Shown: positions 42,703 to 50,273 of the stretch, piece by piece
Layout: each line of letters opens with the position of its first letter
Numbering within the stretch: the stretch's first letter is position 1
Origin: Halomonas sp. 'Soap Lake #6'
Lineage (GTDB): Bacteria > Pseudomonadota > Gammaproteobacteria > Pseudomonadales > Halomonadaceae
Length of the DNA stretch: 64,000 nucleotides
NCBI RefSeq assembly: GCF_003031405.1
Contig: NZ_CP020469.1
Location: 2,852,001-2,916,000, forward strand
Reading direction: 5' to 3'
Position numbers and translations under genes: made by a program
Notes under the pieces: model-generated
The model's input: the letters and a program-made list of their open reading frames with translations, nothing else
Told to the model about the DNA's origin: nothing
Databases searched by the model: none

Positions 42703-42815
42703 ACGATCCCAGCATTACGTTTGTGGTTAGCTCCCTCTTTACCTCGTATGCCATTGGTTGGGCATTCGGTCACATCCTTGTTATCACGAAGAAATTTATG
42801 GAGTCAGTCACATGA
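42699..42815 (+). CDS. Minor tip protein pIX (Ff gene IX homologue)
   Basis: This 38-residue membrane protein has LFTSYAIGWAFGHIL and ends KKFMESVT. Ff pIX (32 residues) has SFASFVLGWCLRSGI and ends RLMETSS, the same spacing of the GW and ME pairs. With pVII it caps the first-emerging end of the filament. Start ATG at 42699 is coupled to the gene VII stop, and its own stop overlaps the coat gene start. Confidence 0.8.
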   Translation: MNDPSITFVVSSLFTSYAIGWAFGHILVITKKFMESVT

Positions 42816-43060
42816 CCATGAAATCACTCTTTCAAAACGCAAAAAATGCCGTTGGGTCCACATCTACCAAAGTAGCTGCAGGCGCTGCTGTGTCTGTTGG
42901 CATGATCGGTAACGCCCAGGCAGATGCATCCGCTGCCTTTAGCGAAATCCAGTCCACCGGTGCAGATATGGCCGGTCAAGCATGGCCTGTGGTGGCGGCG
43001 ATCACCGCCTCTTTAATTGGCATCAAGCTATTTAAGAAATTTGCTAACCGCGCTTCTTAA
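42812..43060 (+). CDS. Major coat protein pVIII precursor (Ff gene VIII homologue)
   Basis: This 82-residue precursor has a long leader (about 37 residues, ending IGNAQA) and a 45-residue mature coat beginning DASAAFSEIQ. The mature C-terminus LIGIKLFKKFANRAS closely matches Ff pVIII TIGIKLFKKFTSKAS, and the preceding AAF..IQ and AWPVV positions also line up. Thousands of copies form the filament wall, with the basic end facing the DNA. ATG at 42812 is in an ATGA overlap. A terminator follows directly, as in Ff. Confidence 0.92.
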   Translation: MTMKSLFQNAKNAVGSTSTKVAAGAAVSVGMIGNAQADASAAFSEIQSTGADMAGQAWPVVAAITASLIGIKLFKKFANRAS

Positions 43061-43080
43061 TACCACTAAGCAAGGGATAC

Positions 43081-43105
43081 AAGGGGCGGAAACGCCCCTT
43101 TTTAT
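43081..43105 (+). terminator. Terminator after the major coat gene
   Basis: AAGGGGCG/CGCCCCTT pairs over 8 bp with the stable tetraloop GAAA, followed by T residues. Ff phages also place a terminator after gene VIII to keep coat expression high and gene III low. Confidence 0.88.
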
Positions 43106-43119
43106 ATCGTGAGGGGAAC

Positions 43120-44802
43120 ATGATTAAAAAAGCCTTTTTAATACTAACTTTACTACCTTTTTTAATGGTGTTTTCTAACAACTCTTTTGCTTGTCCTTTT
43201 ATTTCTCACCCTTTGCAATCTGGGTATCCTAAAAGGATTACTGCAACGACTGGCCCTTATTATATTCTCTATATGTCTTGGTATGATTCAAAAACGTATC
43301 GCGCCTGTCAGGTTTACGATAGTGAGATTACGCCCAGTCAGTTTTCTACATTAGTCAAAAATCCGATGACTGTTTTGAAAAAGACTGATTCAGAATGTCA
43401 ATCTGAATTTGGTGGCACAGGTACCCGTATTGTCTCTGAAAGCGCTTCCTACGGTTATTTAGCGGGGGGTGGTGTTTGTACTGTGCGAGCGTCAGGCCCT
43501 ACTGTTTGCATACCCGCTCTTGATGGTGATCCTGCCCAATGTTCATCCACATGGGTTGCTGAGTCTACTAACAATAATGGCAGTCTTGATCAATATATAG
43601 AAGATTTAAACACTGATTCATCTACTGGCTCTGAATCTGTTTTTAGTGTGCCTGATTATCTGCATGCGTTGCCTGGTGAGTGCTCTGATCCATCTAGTTG
43701 CGTCACCATCGGTGAAACTGCGTATTTGGTTGATTGGGACTCTGCACCTGATTTTTTTAGTTATGTTGATTCTAATGGCGTTACTCATTCTAAGCCGTCG
43801 CCTGATACTGGGGGAGATGACTCCGATGGATCGTCTGGCGGTGATACTGGGGGTGGCGACTCCAGTGGCTCATCAGGTGGCGGTTCATCTGGCGATGGTG
43901 GTTCTTCCGGTGGTGGTTCATCTGGCGGTGGTGGTTCATCTGGTGGCGGTGGTTCATCTGGTGGCGGTGGTTCATCTGGCGGTGGCTCATCTGGCGGTGG
44001 CTCATCTGGTGGTGGTGGTTCATCTGGCGGCGGGGGTTCATCTGGCGGCGGTGGTTCTTCCGGTGGTGGTGGTTCACCTGGCGGCGGTGGTTCTTCCGGT
44101 GGTGACTCTACCGTGCCAGATTTTGAGTTTGATGATTCCGACATTATCGAAGCAATCCGCTCTTCTGGTACATCCAACCAGCGGGGTCTTGATGCTGTTT
44201 CTAACGACGTAACCGGCGCTATCGCAGGCCAGACTGACGGCATTATCGAGGCCCTTGGCGATGCCATCGGTGAACAGACTGGCGAACTACAAGGCACCTT
44301 CGATGCGTTAGGCCAATCGCTTACCAGTGCGCTTGGCTTGGGTACGTGCTATCCCGATGATCGTCACACCGATGATGGCCACACCGCCGCGACAAATGAC
44401 AAGGGCATTCTTGGCTGCATCCAAAACATTGCCGATGGCATGGTGAACAACCTGGTTAACCGCTTCACCGAGGAGGTTGGCGACGGTAACGACCTCTTTA
44501 ACACCACCGACATGGATGAAACCCTTGACGGGCTGGCCGAGCAGCAAGCGCTTTACAACGACGACGTTAACTCGCTGATGGAGGAGATCGGCGACGGCTC
44601 AAGCTCCGGCATTGCTGAACAAGTGACCTCTCGACTGCCCTCCCTGCCTTCCCGTAGCTGCACCCCGTTGCAGTTAGGTCCTATGCAAATTTCTTGTCAG
44701 GCATCCAACACCGTCAAGCTTTGGCTCTCCTGGATTGTTTACTTCTGGACGGTCGTGAGCATCGTGGACACCTTCTTCCACTCTGGTCAGAGGACTGCAT
44801 AG
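43120..44802 (+). CDS. Adsorption/tip protein pIII-like
   Basis: This 560-residue protein has a signal peptide (MIKKAFLILTLLPFLMVFSN, then NSFA), a Cys-rich N-terminal receptor domain (about 25-225), a long Gly/Ser linker (about 227-328) and a C-terminal domain ending in a membrane anchor (VKLWLSWIVYFWTVVSIVDTF). This is the layout of Ff pIII: receptor and co-receptor binding domains, glycine linker, anchor. The N-terminal sequence is unlike Ff pIII, as expected if the host receptor differs. Codon use in the N-terminal domain is more AT-rich than in the rest. Confidence 0.85.
   Translation: MIKKAFLILTLLPFLMVFSNNSFACPFISHPLQSGYPKRITATTGPYYILYMSWYDSKTYRACQVYDSEITPSQFSTLVKNPMTVLKKTDSECQSEFGGTGTRIVSESASYGYLAGGGVCTVRASGPTVCIPALDGDPAQCSSTWVAESTNNNGSLDQYIEDLNTDSSTGSESVFSVPDYLHALPGECSDPSSCVTIGETAYLVDWDSAPDFFSYVDSNGVTHSKPSPDTGGDDSDGSSGGDTGGGDSSGSSGGGSSGDGGSSGGGSSGGGGSSGGGGSSGGGGSSGGGSSGGGSSGGGGSSGGGGSSGGGGSSGGGGSPGGGGSSGGDSTVPDFEFDDSDIIEAIRSSGTSNQRGLDAVSNDVTGAIAGQTDGIIEALGDAIGEQTGELQGTFDALGQSLTSALGLGTCYPDDRHTDDGHTAATNDKGILGCIQNIADGMVNNLVNRFTEEVGDGNDLFNTTDMDETLDGLAEQQALYNDDVNSLMEEIGDGSSSGIAEQVTSRLPSLPSRSCTPLQLGPMQISCQASNTVKLWLSWIVYFWTVVSIVDTFFHSGQRTA
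43808..44105 (+). repeat. Tandem Gly/Ser-codon repeats within gene III
   Basis: Units close to GGTGGTTCATCTGGCGGT recur about 15 times, in frame, encoding SGGGGS-type linkers. Near-identical units suggest recent slippage and array-length variation. It is coding repeat DNA, not a CRISPR array. Confidence 0.85.
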
Positions 44803-45153
44803 ATGGCCTTACCTGCAATGCTCGGCATGGGTGCGCTGATTGGCTTTTTCACTCGTATCATTGAGTGGTTCATTACCCGTATTGCCTCCCGTTTTACTAA
44901 CCGCCTCGCGGGCATTTTGATCTGGACGACGCTATATATCTCGCTCCTGGTCGGGCTCGCCGTGACCTTCGTTAGCATTGTTAACGGTATTAGCGCCTCT
45001 CTCCCTGGCGATCTCGCCCAGGGGATTGGTGCTATCAAACCGGATAACTTTGAAGCCTGCATGGCGGCTATTTACAGCAGTAAGGTCGCGGTCTGGGTCT
45101 TCCAGCAGAAACGTCAGTTGATCGACTGGGAGCAAGGGAGGCCCGTTCTCTAA
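44803..45153 (+). CDS. Tip protein pVI (Ff gene VI homologue, DUF2523 type)
   Basis: This 116-residue protein has three hydrophobic segments. Its C-terminal half, ISASLPGDLAQGIGAIKPDN then KVAVWVFQQKRQLIDW, lines up with Ff pVI ISAQLPSDFVQG and VKAAIFIFDVKQKIVSYLDW as I recall it. pVI joins pIII at the end that leaves the cell last. The start follows the gene III stop directly and the stop overlaps gene I. Confidence 0.9.
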   Translation: MALPAMLGMGALIGFFTRIIEWFITRIASRFTNRLAGILIWTTLYISLLVGLAVTFVSIVNGISASLPGDLAQGIGAIKPDNFEACMAAIYSSKVAVWVFQQKRQLIDWEQGRPVL

Positions 45154-46205
45154 TGGCGGTCTATGTCGTCACCGGCAAACTGGGGGCCGGTAAAACCTTG
45201 GTGGCCGTGGGCAAGATCAAGGATAAGCTCAACCAGGGCTGTAAGGTCGCCACCAATCTGGATTTAAATCTGGATAAGCTGATTGGTGAGAAAGCCAAAG
45301 AAACCCGCTGCTACCGCCTTCCTGATAAACCTGTCCTGGCCGACCTGGAATCTATCGGCACCGGTACCGATGAGTACGACGAGAACAAGAACGGCTTACT
45401 GGTGCTAGATGAATGCGGTACCTGGTTTAACGCCCGATCCTGGGCCGATAAAAGCCGCCAGGACGTTATCAATTGGTTTTTACATGCCCGTAAATTGGGT
45501 TGGGACATTATTTTCCTGATCCAAGACTTATCCATCATGGATAAGCAGGCCCGCGTTGCGCTGGCGGAGCACGTTGTTTACTGCCGTCGCCTGGATAGGG
45601 TCGCCATCCCTTTTATCGGCACGATTTACTCCCTGATTGTTGGTGCCAAGATGCCCATGCCAAAAGTGCATTTGGGCATCGTCAAATATGGCGACTCTCC
45701 GCAAAGCCTTACCGTGGAACGCTGGACCTACACCGGACGCGTGCTCTACCCCGCATACGACACCAAGCAAGCCTTCTCTGACCATTACCCCCATGGCACT
45801 TATTCCGTGCTGCCGCCCTGGTACACCCACGGCATGCACCGCGTACCCCATGACGCGAGGTTCTATATGAAGATGACCCGTATTTACTGGAAGCGCTTCA
45901 ACCGCCCTTTTCTCTCCCTGGCTTCGTTTGGGCTGGGCGTTTTCCTCACGGTATCGGTACTCGTCGCTGACCGTGTTAATGCTCGCACGGCTCCCACAGT
46001 CCCCCTCGAACTTCCCGACTTCAGCACTACCCGCATCGCCAGCTTTAGCCAGCTTGGTGATCACACCCTTTACCGCCTCATTGATAGCGACCGTAAGACA
46101 CTCACCACCGACGATCTCAGCAGCCAAGGGTTTGCCATCGTCCCAATGAGCGCCTGCCTTGTTCGCGTAGAAAATGGAGTTACCCATGAAGAAATTCGCT
46201 GTTAA
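45153..46205 (+). CDS. Assembly ATPase pI (Ff gene I homologue, Zot family)
   Basis: This 350-residue protein begins MAVYVVTGKLGAGKTLVAVG with Walker A at 8-15 and continues with NGLLVLDECGTWFNARSW, where D86-E87 is Walker B. The segments WFLHARKLGWDIIFLIQDLS and LAEHVVYCRRLDR are nearly as in Ff pI. One membrane segment lies near 250-272 with a periplasmic tail. It drives extrusion of the filament with pXI and the pIV channel. Despite the name of the family (zonula occludens toxin), no toxin role is implied. Confidence 0.95.
   Translation: MAVYVVTGKLGAGKTLVAVGKIKDKLNQGCKVATNLDLNLDKLIGEKAKETRCYRLPDKPVLADLESIGTGTDEYDENKNGLLVLDECGTWFNARSWADKSRQDVINWFLHARKLGWDIIFLIQDLSIMDKQARVALAEHVVYCRRLDRVAIPFIGTIYSLIVGAKMPMPKVHLGIVKYGDSPQSLTVERWTYTGRVLYPAYDTKQAFSDHYPHGTYSVLPPWYTHGMHRVPHDARFYMKMTRIYWKRFNRPFLSLASFGLGVFLTVSVLVADRVNARTAPTVPLELPDFSTTRIASFSQLGDHTLYRLIDSDRKTLTTDDLSSQGFAIVPMSACLVRVENGVTHEEIRC
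45867..46205 (+). CDS. pXI, internal restart product of gene I
   Basis: In Ff phages an internal start in gene I yields pXI (108 residues), beginning MKLTKIYLKKF. Here the same position has MKMTRIYWKRF, and GCGAGG lies 6 nt before its ATG. The product would be 112 residues: the membrane anchor and periplasmic part without the ATPase. This is a prediction from alignment and ribosome site. Confidence 0.65.
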   Translation: MKMTRIYWKRFNRPFLSLASFGLGVFLTVSVLVADRVNARTAPTVPLELPDFSTTRIASFSQLGDHTLYRLIDSDRKTLTTDDLSSQGFAIVPMSACLVRVENGVTHEEIRC

Positions 46206-47634
46206 AGCCGCTGCCGTTATCGCTCTCGCCGCCACCAGCCTTAGCGGCGCCCATGCCACCCCGATTCATATGCAAGACACTGACATTCGGGACTTCGTGC
46301 GCTGGTACGTGGAGCAAACCGTTACCCCGCTGGCCATTCACCCAGCAGTCACTGGCACGCTCACTGTTTACGCGCCGAACGTGCCCGATCACCAGTTGGA
46401 TGAGTTCTTCCAGGGCGTGTTGAGCTCCCATGGCTACACCATTCTGCCCGGCAATCCACCCACCGTGGCCCTTGCCAACCAACGGCCACGCGCCGCCGAT
46501 ACAAAAACACCAGGCGTTTTTTCCCTGCCACAAACACCAGGTGTTTTTGCTCAGTCAGCAGGGCTACACGATCCCACGAAGATGCTCACGCTCACACCAC
46601 CACCAGAACCCCAGGCAACCCACCTGTTCTCGTTTGACAACGTGCGCGCCGACGACATTGCCCCCCTGGTGACTAGCTTTTTGACCCAGAACGCGCAAGA
46701 CGGTGTGACCCCGCCGCGTGTCCAGGTACTTCACGCTTCTAATGCCATCCTGGCCAAGGGGCCAGAAAAGCAGCTTGAGCAGCTTCAACAATTCATCCCC
46801 CAGGTGGATGTTGCCCACCCTCAGTTACTCATCCAGGCGGTCATCTTTGAAACCTCGGATGGTGATACGTTTGATCTCGGCGTTGCCCTCGGTCGCGCTA
46901 CCGGTTCCCGCATTGCAGGCGGCTTCAACACCGGTAACTTAGGCACCTCGCTAGCCTCCTCCGGTGGTACCTTCGGGATCTTCGACGGCAACGTACTCGC
47001 CTTGGCGATTAACGCATTACAGCGGGACTCCCGCTCCAACGTGTTATCCACACCGCAAATACTCACCCTCTCCGGTAAGCGTGGCACCATTTCCATCGGT
47101 CAGAATGTCCCCTTTGTGACGGGTCGCGTTACCGGTGAATCAGCCAACGTTAACAGCCCCTTTCAGACCATCGAACGCCGCGACGTAGGCATCCGTTTAA
47201 ACGTGCTGCCGGTGGTCACCGCGTCCGGATTGGTCATTATGGATATCACCACCTCTGCCGACTCACTCACAGATTCCCTGTTGGCCTCCGACATCATCAC
47301 CAACCAGCGCCAAATCAACACCACCGTACAAATCCGCTCCGGCCAAACCCTGCTATTAGGCGGCCTCTCGTCACAGGACGACCGTTCCCAGGTCTCCGGC
47401 GTTCCTGGCCTCTCTAGCCTCCCTGTTGCCGGTCGTTTGTTCCAAAACGAATCCACCTCCACCCAGCGTACCAACCTCCATGTTCTGCTCCAGGCAACGG
47501 TATTACCCCGTTATGACGCCCACCACATGCATCAAGCAATGGCTGCCGCCAGCCCGTTACTACCTGCGCAGCACGGGGTGACGGGCTGGCGGCAGCAGGT
47601 CGAGACCATCCCTGTAACACGTCTCGCAGAGTAA
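46186..47634 (+). CDS. Outer-membrane secretin pIV (Ff gene IV homologue)
   Basis: This 482-residue protein has a signal peptide (MKKFAVKAAAVIALAATSLS ending AHA). It then has N-domains with MQDTDIRDFVRWYVEQTV, a short linker containing two TPGVF repeats, and the secretin core: GGTFGIFDGNVLALAINAL, VLSTPQILTLSGKRGTISIG and NVPFVTGRVTGESANVN are nearly identical to Ff pIV. It forms the gated pore through which the phage leaves. ATG at 46186 overlaps the end of gene I by 20 bp. GGAG precedes it. Confidence 0.94.
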   Translation: MKKFAVKAAAVIALAATSLSGAHATPIHMQDTDIRDFVRWYVEQTVTPLAIHPAVTGTLTVYAPNVPDHQLDEFFQGVLSSHGYTILPGNPPTVALANQRPRAADTKTPGVFSLPQTPGVFAQSAGLHDPTKMLTLTPPPEPQATHLFSFDNVRADDIAPLVTSFLTQNAQDGVTPPRVQVLHASNAILAKGPEKQLEQLQQFIPQVDVAHPQLLIQAVIFETSDGDTFDLGVALGRATGSRIAGGFNTGNLGTSLASSGGTFGIFDGNVLALAINALQRDSRSNVLSTPQILTLSGKRGTISIGQNVPFVTGRVTGESANVNSPFQTIERRDVGIRLNVLPVVTASGLVIMDITTSADSLTDSLLASDIITNQRQINTTVQIRSGQTLLLGGLSSQDDRSQVSGVPGLSSLPVAGRLFQNESTSTQRTNLHVLLQATVLPRYDAHHMHQAMAAASPLLPAQHGVTGWRQQVETIPVTRLAE

Positions 47635-47702
47635 TAAGCCCAATTGAGTAATTGGCTCACTACAGCACATTGTGACATTTAGAAATTTATAGGAAATAGG
47701 CC

Positions 47703-48995
47703 ATGGAACGTTGGAATCGTTATTCGTTAGCATCGTTACAGCGAGGGGAAGAAGATCAGTTTGGCAAGCTGCTGATTAGCTCGGCTGGGCAGCGTGAAAT
47801 GCACAAGATTCACCTTCTGAATGCTGGAGTAGATACTGTTCGCCAGCTTTACCAAGGCAAACCATGCCTTCACCAGTTTGATGAAATCATTAACGTTTAC
47901 AACGAAGGTAAAGGCGCCACTATGCGTCTCTTTGATGTGGATTGGGCAGTAGGTGCCGGCGCAGCCGGTTCCGGCTTCCGCTATCGACTCCAGAACAACG
48001 AACTGGGCGTTATCGTCTTCTTCCAAGCAAGACACGTCAAAGTAGAGAACATAGGCACTCACCTGAAAATTGAGCTCTCCCCACACTTCCTCCAGGAGCG
48101 CAGCCCCCAAGAGTGCCAAGACTTCATGTACAACATCGCGGCTCACATGCTCGCCCATGTTGAACCTATTGGCTGTGCCATCCACCTAGCGTTAGACGTA
48201 CAAGGCTGGGAGCCACCTAGCGACTTTATGCAGCGCTTTGTGACCCGTTCTAAAAAAATCATGCGCATTGATGGCATAGACGAACTGGAGTTCTCACACA
48301 GCACCATTGCCACTACCTATGGCCGCGGTGAAACCTACATGTTCGGTACTGCTGGAGCGCTCCAATGCTGCATCTACAACAAAACACTAGAAGCCAAGCA
48401 CCGAGACAAAATGCACTTCTGGGAAGGTATCTGGCAAAACGCTGTCGATGACAACCTAAAGGCCACCTACAACCCAGAAGTAACCGTGTGGCGTATCGAA
48501 CTACGCTTTCATCAATCGGTGCTGCGTGAATATGCTCAAGGCATACCCTGCAATGTCGATACCGGTGAGGTGCTAGATGCCTCCCACGGCTTCAACCGCT
48601 TCATTGACGTAGTACCTCACCTCTCCGGCCTCTGGCGTACCGCTATGCAGTCTTACCGCCTAGATGCTCGCCGCAACCTGATTGACCCCGCTTGGCAAGT
48701 GATGCAAGAAGACGCCCGCTTCTACTGTCATGAGCCTGGCTTCATGTACAAACGCGCCCGTAAAGCTCCTGGGCTTGGTAATGAAAAGAACGTAACCCTG
48801 GCGTTTGGCAACCTCATTAGCATTTACGCCCGCCAGGGCTTTCGCACCCATGAAGCTGTTCGATTTCTCCAACGCTCCGGCATGTGGGAAGACCTCGCAG
48901 AATACTACCGTCGTCGAGGAGTCGACTCGGGGCAGTTTAGGCAGATCGTAGAGCAGAAACTGATAGAGCGACGATTGGTAGGGACAGCCGCGTAA
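47703..48995 (+). CDS. Rolling-circle replication initiator (Rep) of the prophage
   Basis: This 430-residue protein occupies the gene II position after gene IV. Segments such as TTYGRGETYMFGTAGALQCC then IYNKTLEAKHRDK and VWRIELRFHQSVLREYA match the replication-initiation-factor type of Rep (Rep_trans-like), with a candidate catalytic Tyr in CCIYNKTLE. It is not visibly similar to Ff pII, so it is probably from another inovirus lineage such as Pf. It should nick one strand at an origin hairpin. Its stop overlaps the integrase start. Confidence 0.8.
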   Translation: MERWNRYSLASLQRGEEDQFGKLLISSAGQREMHKIHLLNAGVDTVRQLYQGKPCLHQFDEIINVYNEGKGATMRLFDVDWAVGAGAAGSGFRYRLQNNELGVIVFFQARHVKVENIGTHLKIELSPHFLQERSPQECQDFMYNIAAHMLAHVEPIGCAIHLALDVQGWEPPSDFMQRFVTRSKKIMRIDGIDELEFSHSTIATTYGRGETYMFGTAGALQCCIYNKTLEAKHRDKMHFWEGIWQNAVDDNLKATYNPEVTVWRIELRFHQSVLREYAQGIPCNVDTGEVLDASHGFNRFIDVVPHLSGLWRTAMQSYRLDARRNLIDPAWQVMQEDARFYCHEPGFMYKRARKAPGLGNEKNVTLAFGNLISIYARQGFRTHEAVRFLQRSGMWEDLAEYYRRRGVDSGQFRQIVEQKLIERRLVGTAA

Positions 48996-50056
48996 TGAGC
49001 ATTAAGAAAGTCGATAACGGTTGGCTGGTTGATATAAGACCGCAAGGGAAGCACGGCAAACGTGTGCGTAAAACCCTGCCGAGCTTAGCTAAAGCCAAGC
49101 GCTTTGAAAGCTATGTCATTGGTCAAATGGCTATTGGTGAACCGTATGAGGCAAAAAAACGTGATAAACGACGCTTAAAAGATTTAATCCAACTCTGGTA
49201 CAGCTATCACGGTGTCTCGCTAAAAGATGGCAAACGGCGCTTCTCACAGTTGAACGCCCTGGCTGATCTTATGGGCAACCCGCTAGCCATATCGATCACC
49301 CCCGTAGACGCCACACGACTACGCCAACAACGCCTTGAAAGCGGCGTAACCCCCAACACGGTGAATCATGACCAAGCGCACCTGAGAGCCGTTTTTAACA
49401 AATTGATCAGGCTAGGCGAATGGAACGACACCAACCCCTTTGCCCAGGTGCAACCACTGCGGGTAGATGAAAAAGAGCTCACCTACCTCACTCATGAAGA
49501 TATTGACGCCTTGTTCAAAGTGCTGAGCAAGTCCACTAATCGCGATGTATTGCTAATCACCCATCTATGCCTAGTAACTGGCGCACGGTGGAGCGAAGCC
49601 CAATACCTAAGGGCAGAAATGCTGCGCAATGGCCGTGTGACCTTCACCGGCACAAAGAACGGTAGGAATAGAACCATCCCCGTTCCTGACGATCTTTACC
49701 AAACCCTAATCGCCCATGGCCCTAGAATTGGAAGGCTATTTCCCAGTGCTGCGTATAACCCCTTTTCAGCGGCCATTATTGAAGCGGGGATACGCTTACC
49801 CCCAGGGCAACGGACCCACGTTTTACGCCATACCTTTGCATCTCATTTCATGATGAACGGTGGCGATGTGCTCACGCTTCAGAAGATTCTAGGCCATCAA
49901 ACCATCGCCATGACCATGCGTTACGCACACCTGTCCCCCGACCATTTAGCCGACGCAATTAGATACGCCCCAAAAATCGAGGTGGACAAAAAGTGGACAG
50001 ATTCAGATATTCAGGAGGGAAAATCACAAACTACAGACACAAAAAAAGGGGCCTAA
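48995..50056 (+). CDS. int: Tyrosine-type phage integrase
   Basis: This 353-residue recombinase has an N-terminal arm-binding part (MSIKKVDNGWLVDIRPQGKH), a core-binding SAM-like domain and the catalytic residues: Arg in VTGARWSEAQYL, HVLRHTFASHFM (H-x-x-R) and the Tyr in MTMRYAHLSPDHL, with LGHQTIAM before it. It lies next to the tRNA-Leu gene that serves as attB. Its last codons overlap the phage-borne terminator for that tRNA. Start is in a TAATG overlap with Rep. Confidence 0.94.
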   Translation: MSIKKVDNGWLVDIRPQGKHGKRVRKTLPSLAKAKRFESYVIGQMAIGEPYEAKKRDKRRLKDLIQLWYSYHGVSLKDGKRRFSQLNALADLMGNPLAISITPVDATRLRQQRLESGVTPNTVNHDQAHLRAVFNKLIRLGEWNDTNPFAQVQPLRVDEKELTYLTHEDIDALFKVLSKSTNRDVLLITHLCLVTGARWSEAQYLRAEMLRNGRVTFTGTKNGRNRTIPVPDDLYQTLIAHGPRIGRLFPSAAYNPFSAAIIEAGIRLPPGQRTHVLRHTFASHFMMNGGDVLTLQKILGHQTIAMTMRYAHLSPDHLADAIRYAPKIEVDKKWTDSDIQEGKSQTTDTKKGA

Positions 50057-50061
50057 GCCCC
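50041..50061 (-). terminator. Phage-borne replacement terminator for tRNA-Leu
   Basis: Read on the minus strand, GGGGC-TTAG-GCCCC is followed by seven U residues, 12 bp after the tRNA 3' end. It overlaps the integrase stop codon. Confidence 0.85.
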
Positions 50062-50068
50062 TGATTTT

Positions 50069-50128
50069 AAATATGGTGCCGGTGGCCAGACTCGAACTGG
50101 CACACCCGTAAAGGCGGCGGATTTTGAA
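50069..50128 (-). repeat. Right attachment site: 60-bp repeat inside the intact tRNA-Leu
   Basis: Identical over 60 bp to 38823-38882. It covers the tRNA from the anticodon loop through the CCA end plus 5 bp beyond. Confidence 0.95.
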
Positions 50129-50160
50129 TCCGCTGCGTCTACCAATTCCGCCACACCGGC
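50074..50160 (-). tRNA. tRNA-Leu(CAA)
   Basis: The 87-nt gene has acceptor arms GCCGGTG/CACCGGC, an encoded CCA end, the D-arm TGGCGGAATTGGTAGACGC, anticodon stem GCGGA/TCCGC with loop TTCAAAA (anticodon CAA, reading UUG), a long variable arm as in class II tRNAs, and a GGTTCGA-like T arm (AGTTCGAGT). It remains complete after phage integration because the phage supplies the 3' part. Confidence 0.96.
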
Positions 50161-50273
50161 AATGGAGGCGTATTATACGTAAATAACCCCGCAGGTCAAT
50201 CACATTGACTGACTTTATCCAACTAAAGCGCTATCCTATGCCGCCTGTTTGATCACTGAAAAGAGCTATATCC

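Larger units (their letters stand above)
38823..50128. mobile_element. Integrated Ff-type filamentous prophage (inovirus) in tRNA-Leu(CAA)
   Basis: The element lies between two 60-bp identical repeats and would form a circle of 11,246 bp. From left to right it holds an AT-rich cargo gene, a small membrane gene, an XRE repressor, a divergent HTH gene, early genes and a large hairpin. Then comes the Ff-like block V-VII-IX-VIII-III-VI-I(XI)-IV, followed by Rep and a tyrosine integrase next to the tRNA. All structural genes read rightward with many 1-4 bp overlaps. GC content is lower and less even at the left end than in the flanking chromosome. All expected genes look intact. Confidence 0.93.

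Noticed and set aside
43808..44105. Regular direct repeats suggestive of a CRISPR array
   Set aside because: The units are in frame within gene III, encode Gly/Ser linkers, and have no unique spacers.
43785..44297. Minus-strand frame encoding Pro/Glu-rich repeats
   Set aside because: It is the complement of the Gly/Ser repeat codons of gene III.
45153..46205. Zonula occludens toxin as a virulence factor
   Set aside because: The protein is the phage assembly ATPase pI. The toxin name comes from the CTX phage relative, and nothing here supports a toxin role.
46500..46553. Two copies of AAACACCAGG(C/T)GTTTTT as tandem terminators
   Set aside because: They lie in the secretin coding frame and encode a TPGVF repeat in the linker. 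They have weak AT-rich stems, and no gene ends there.
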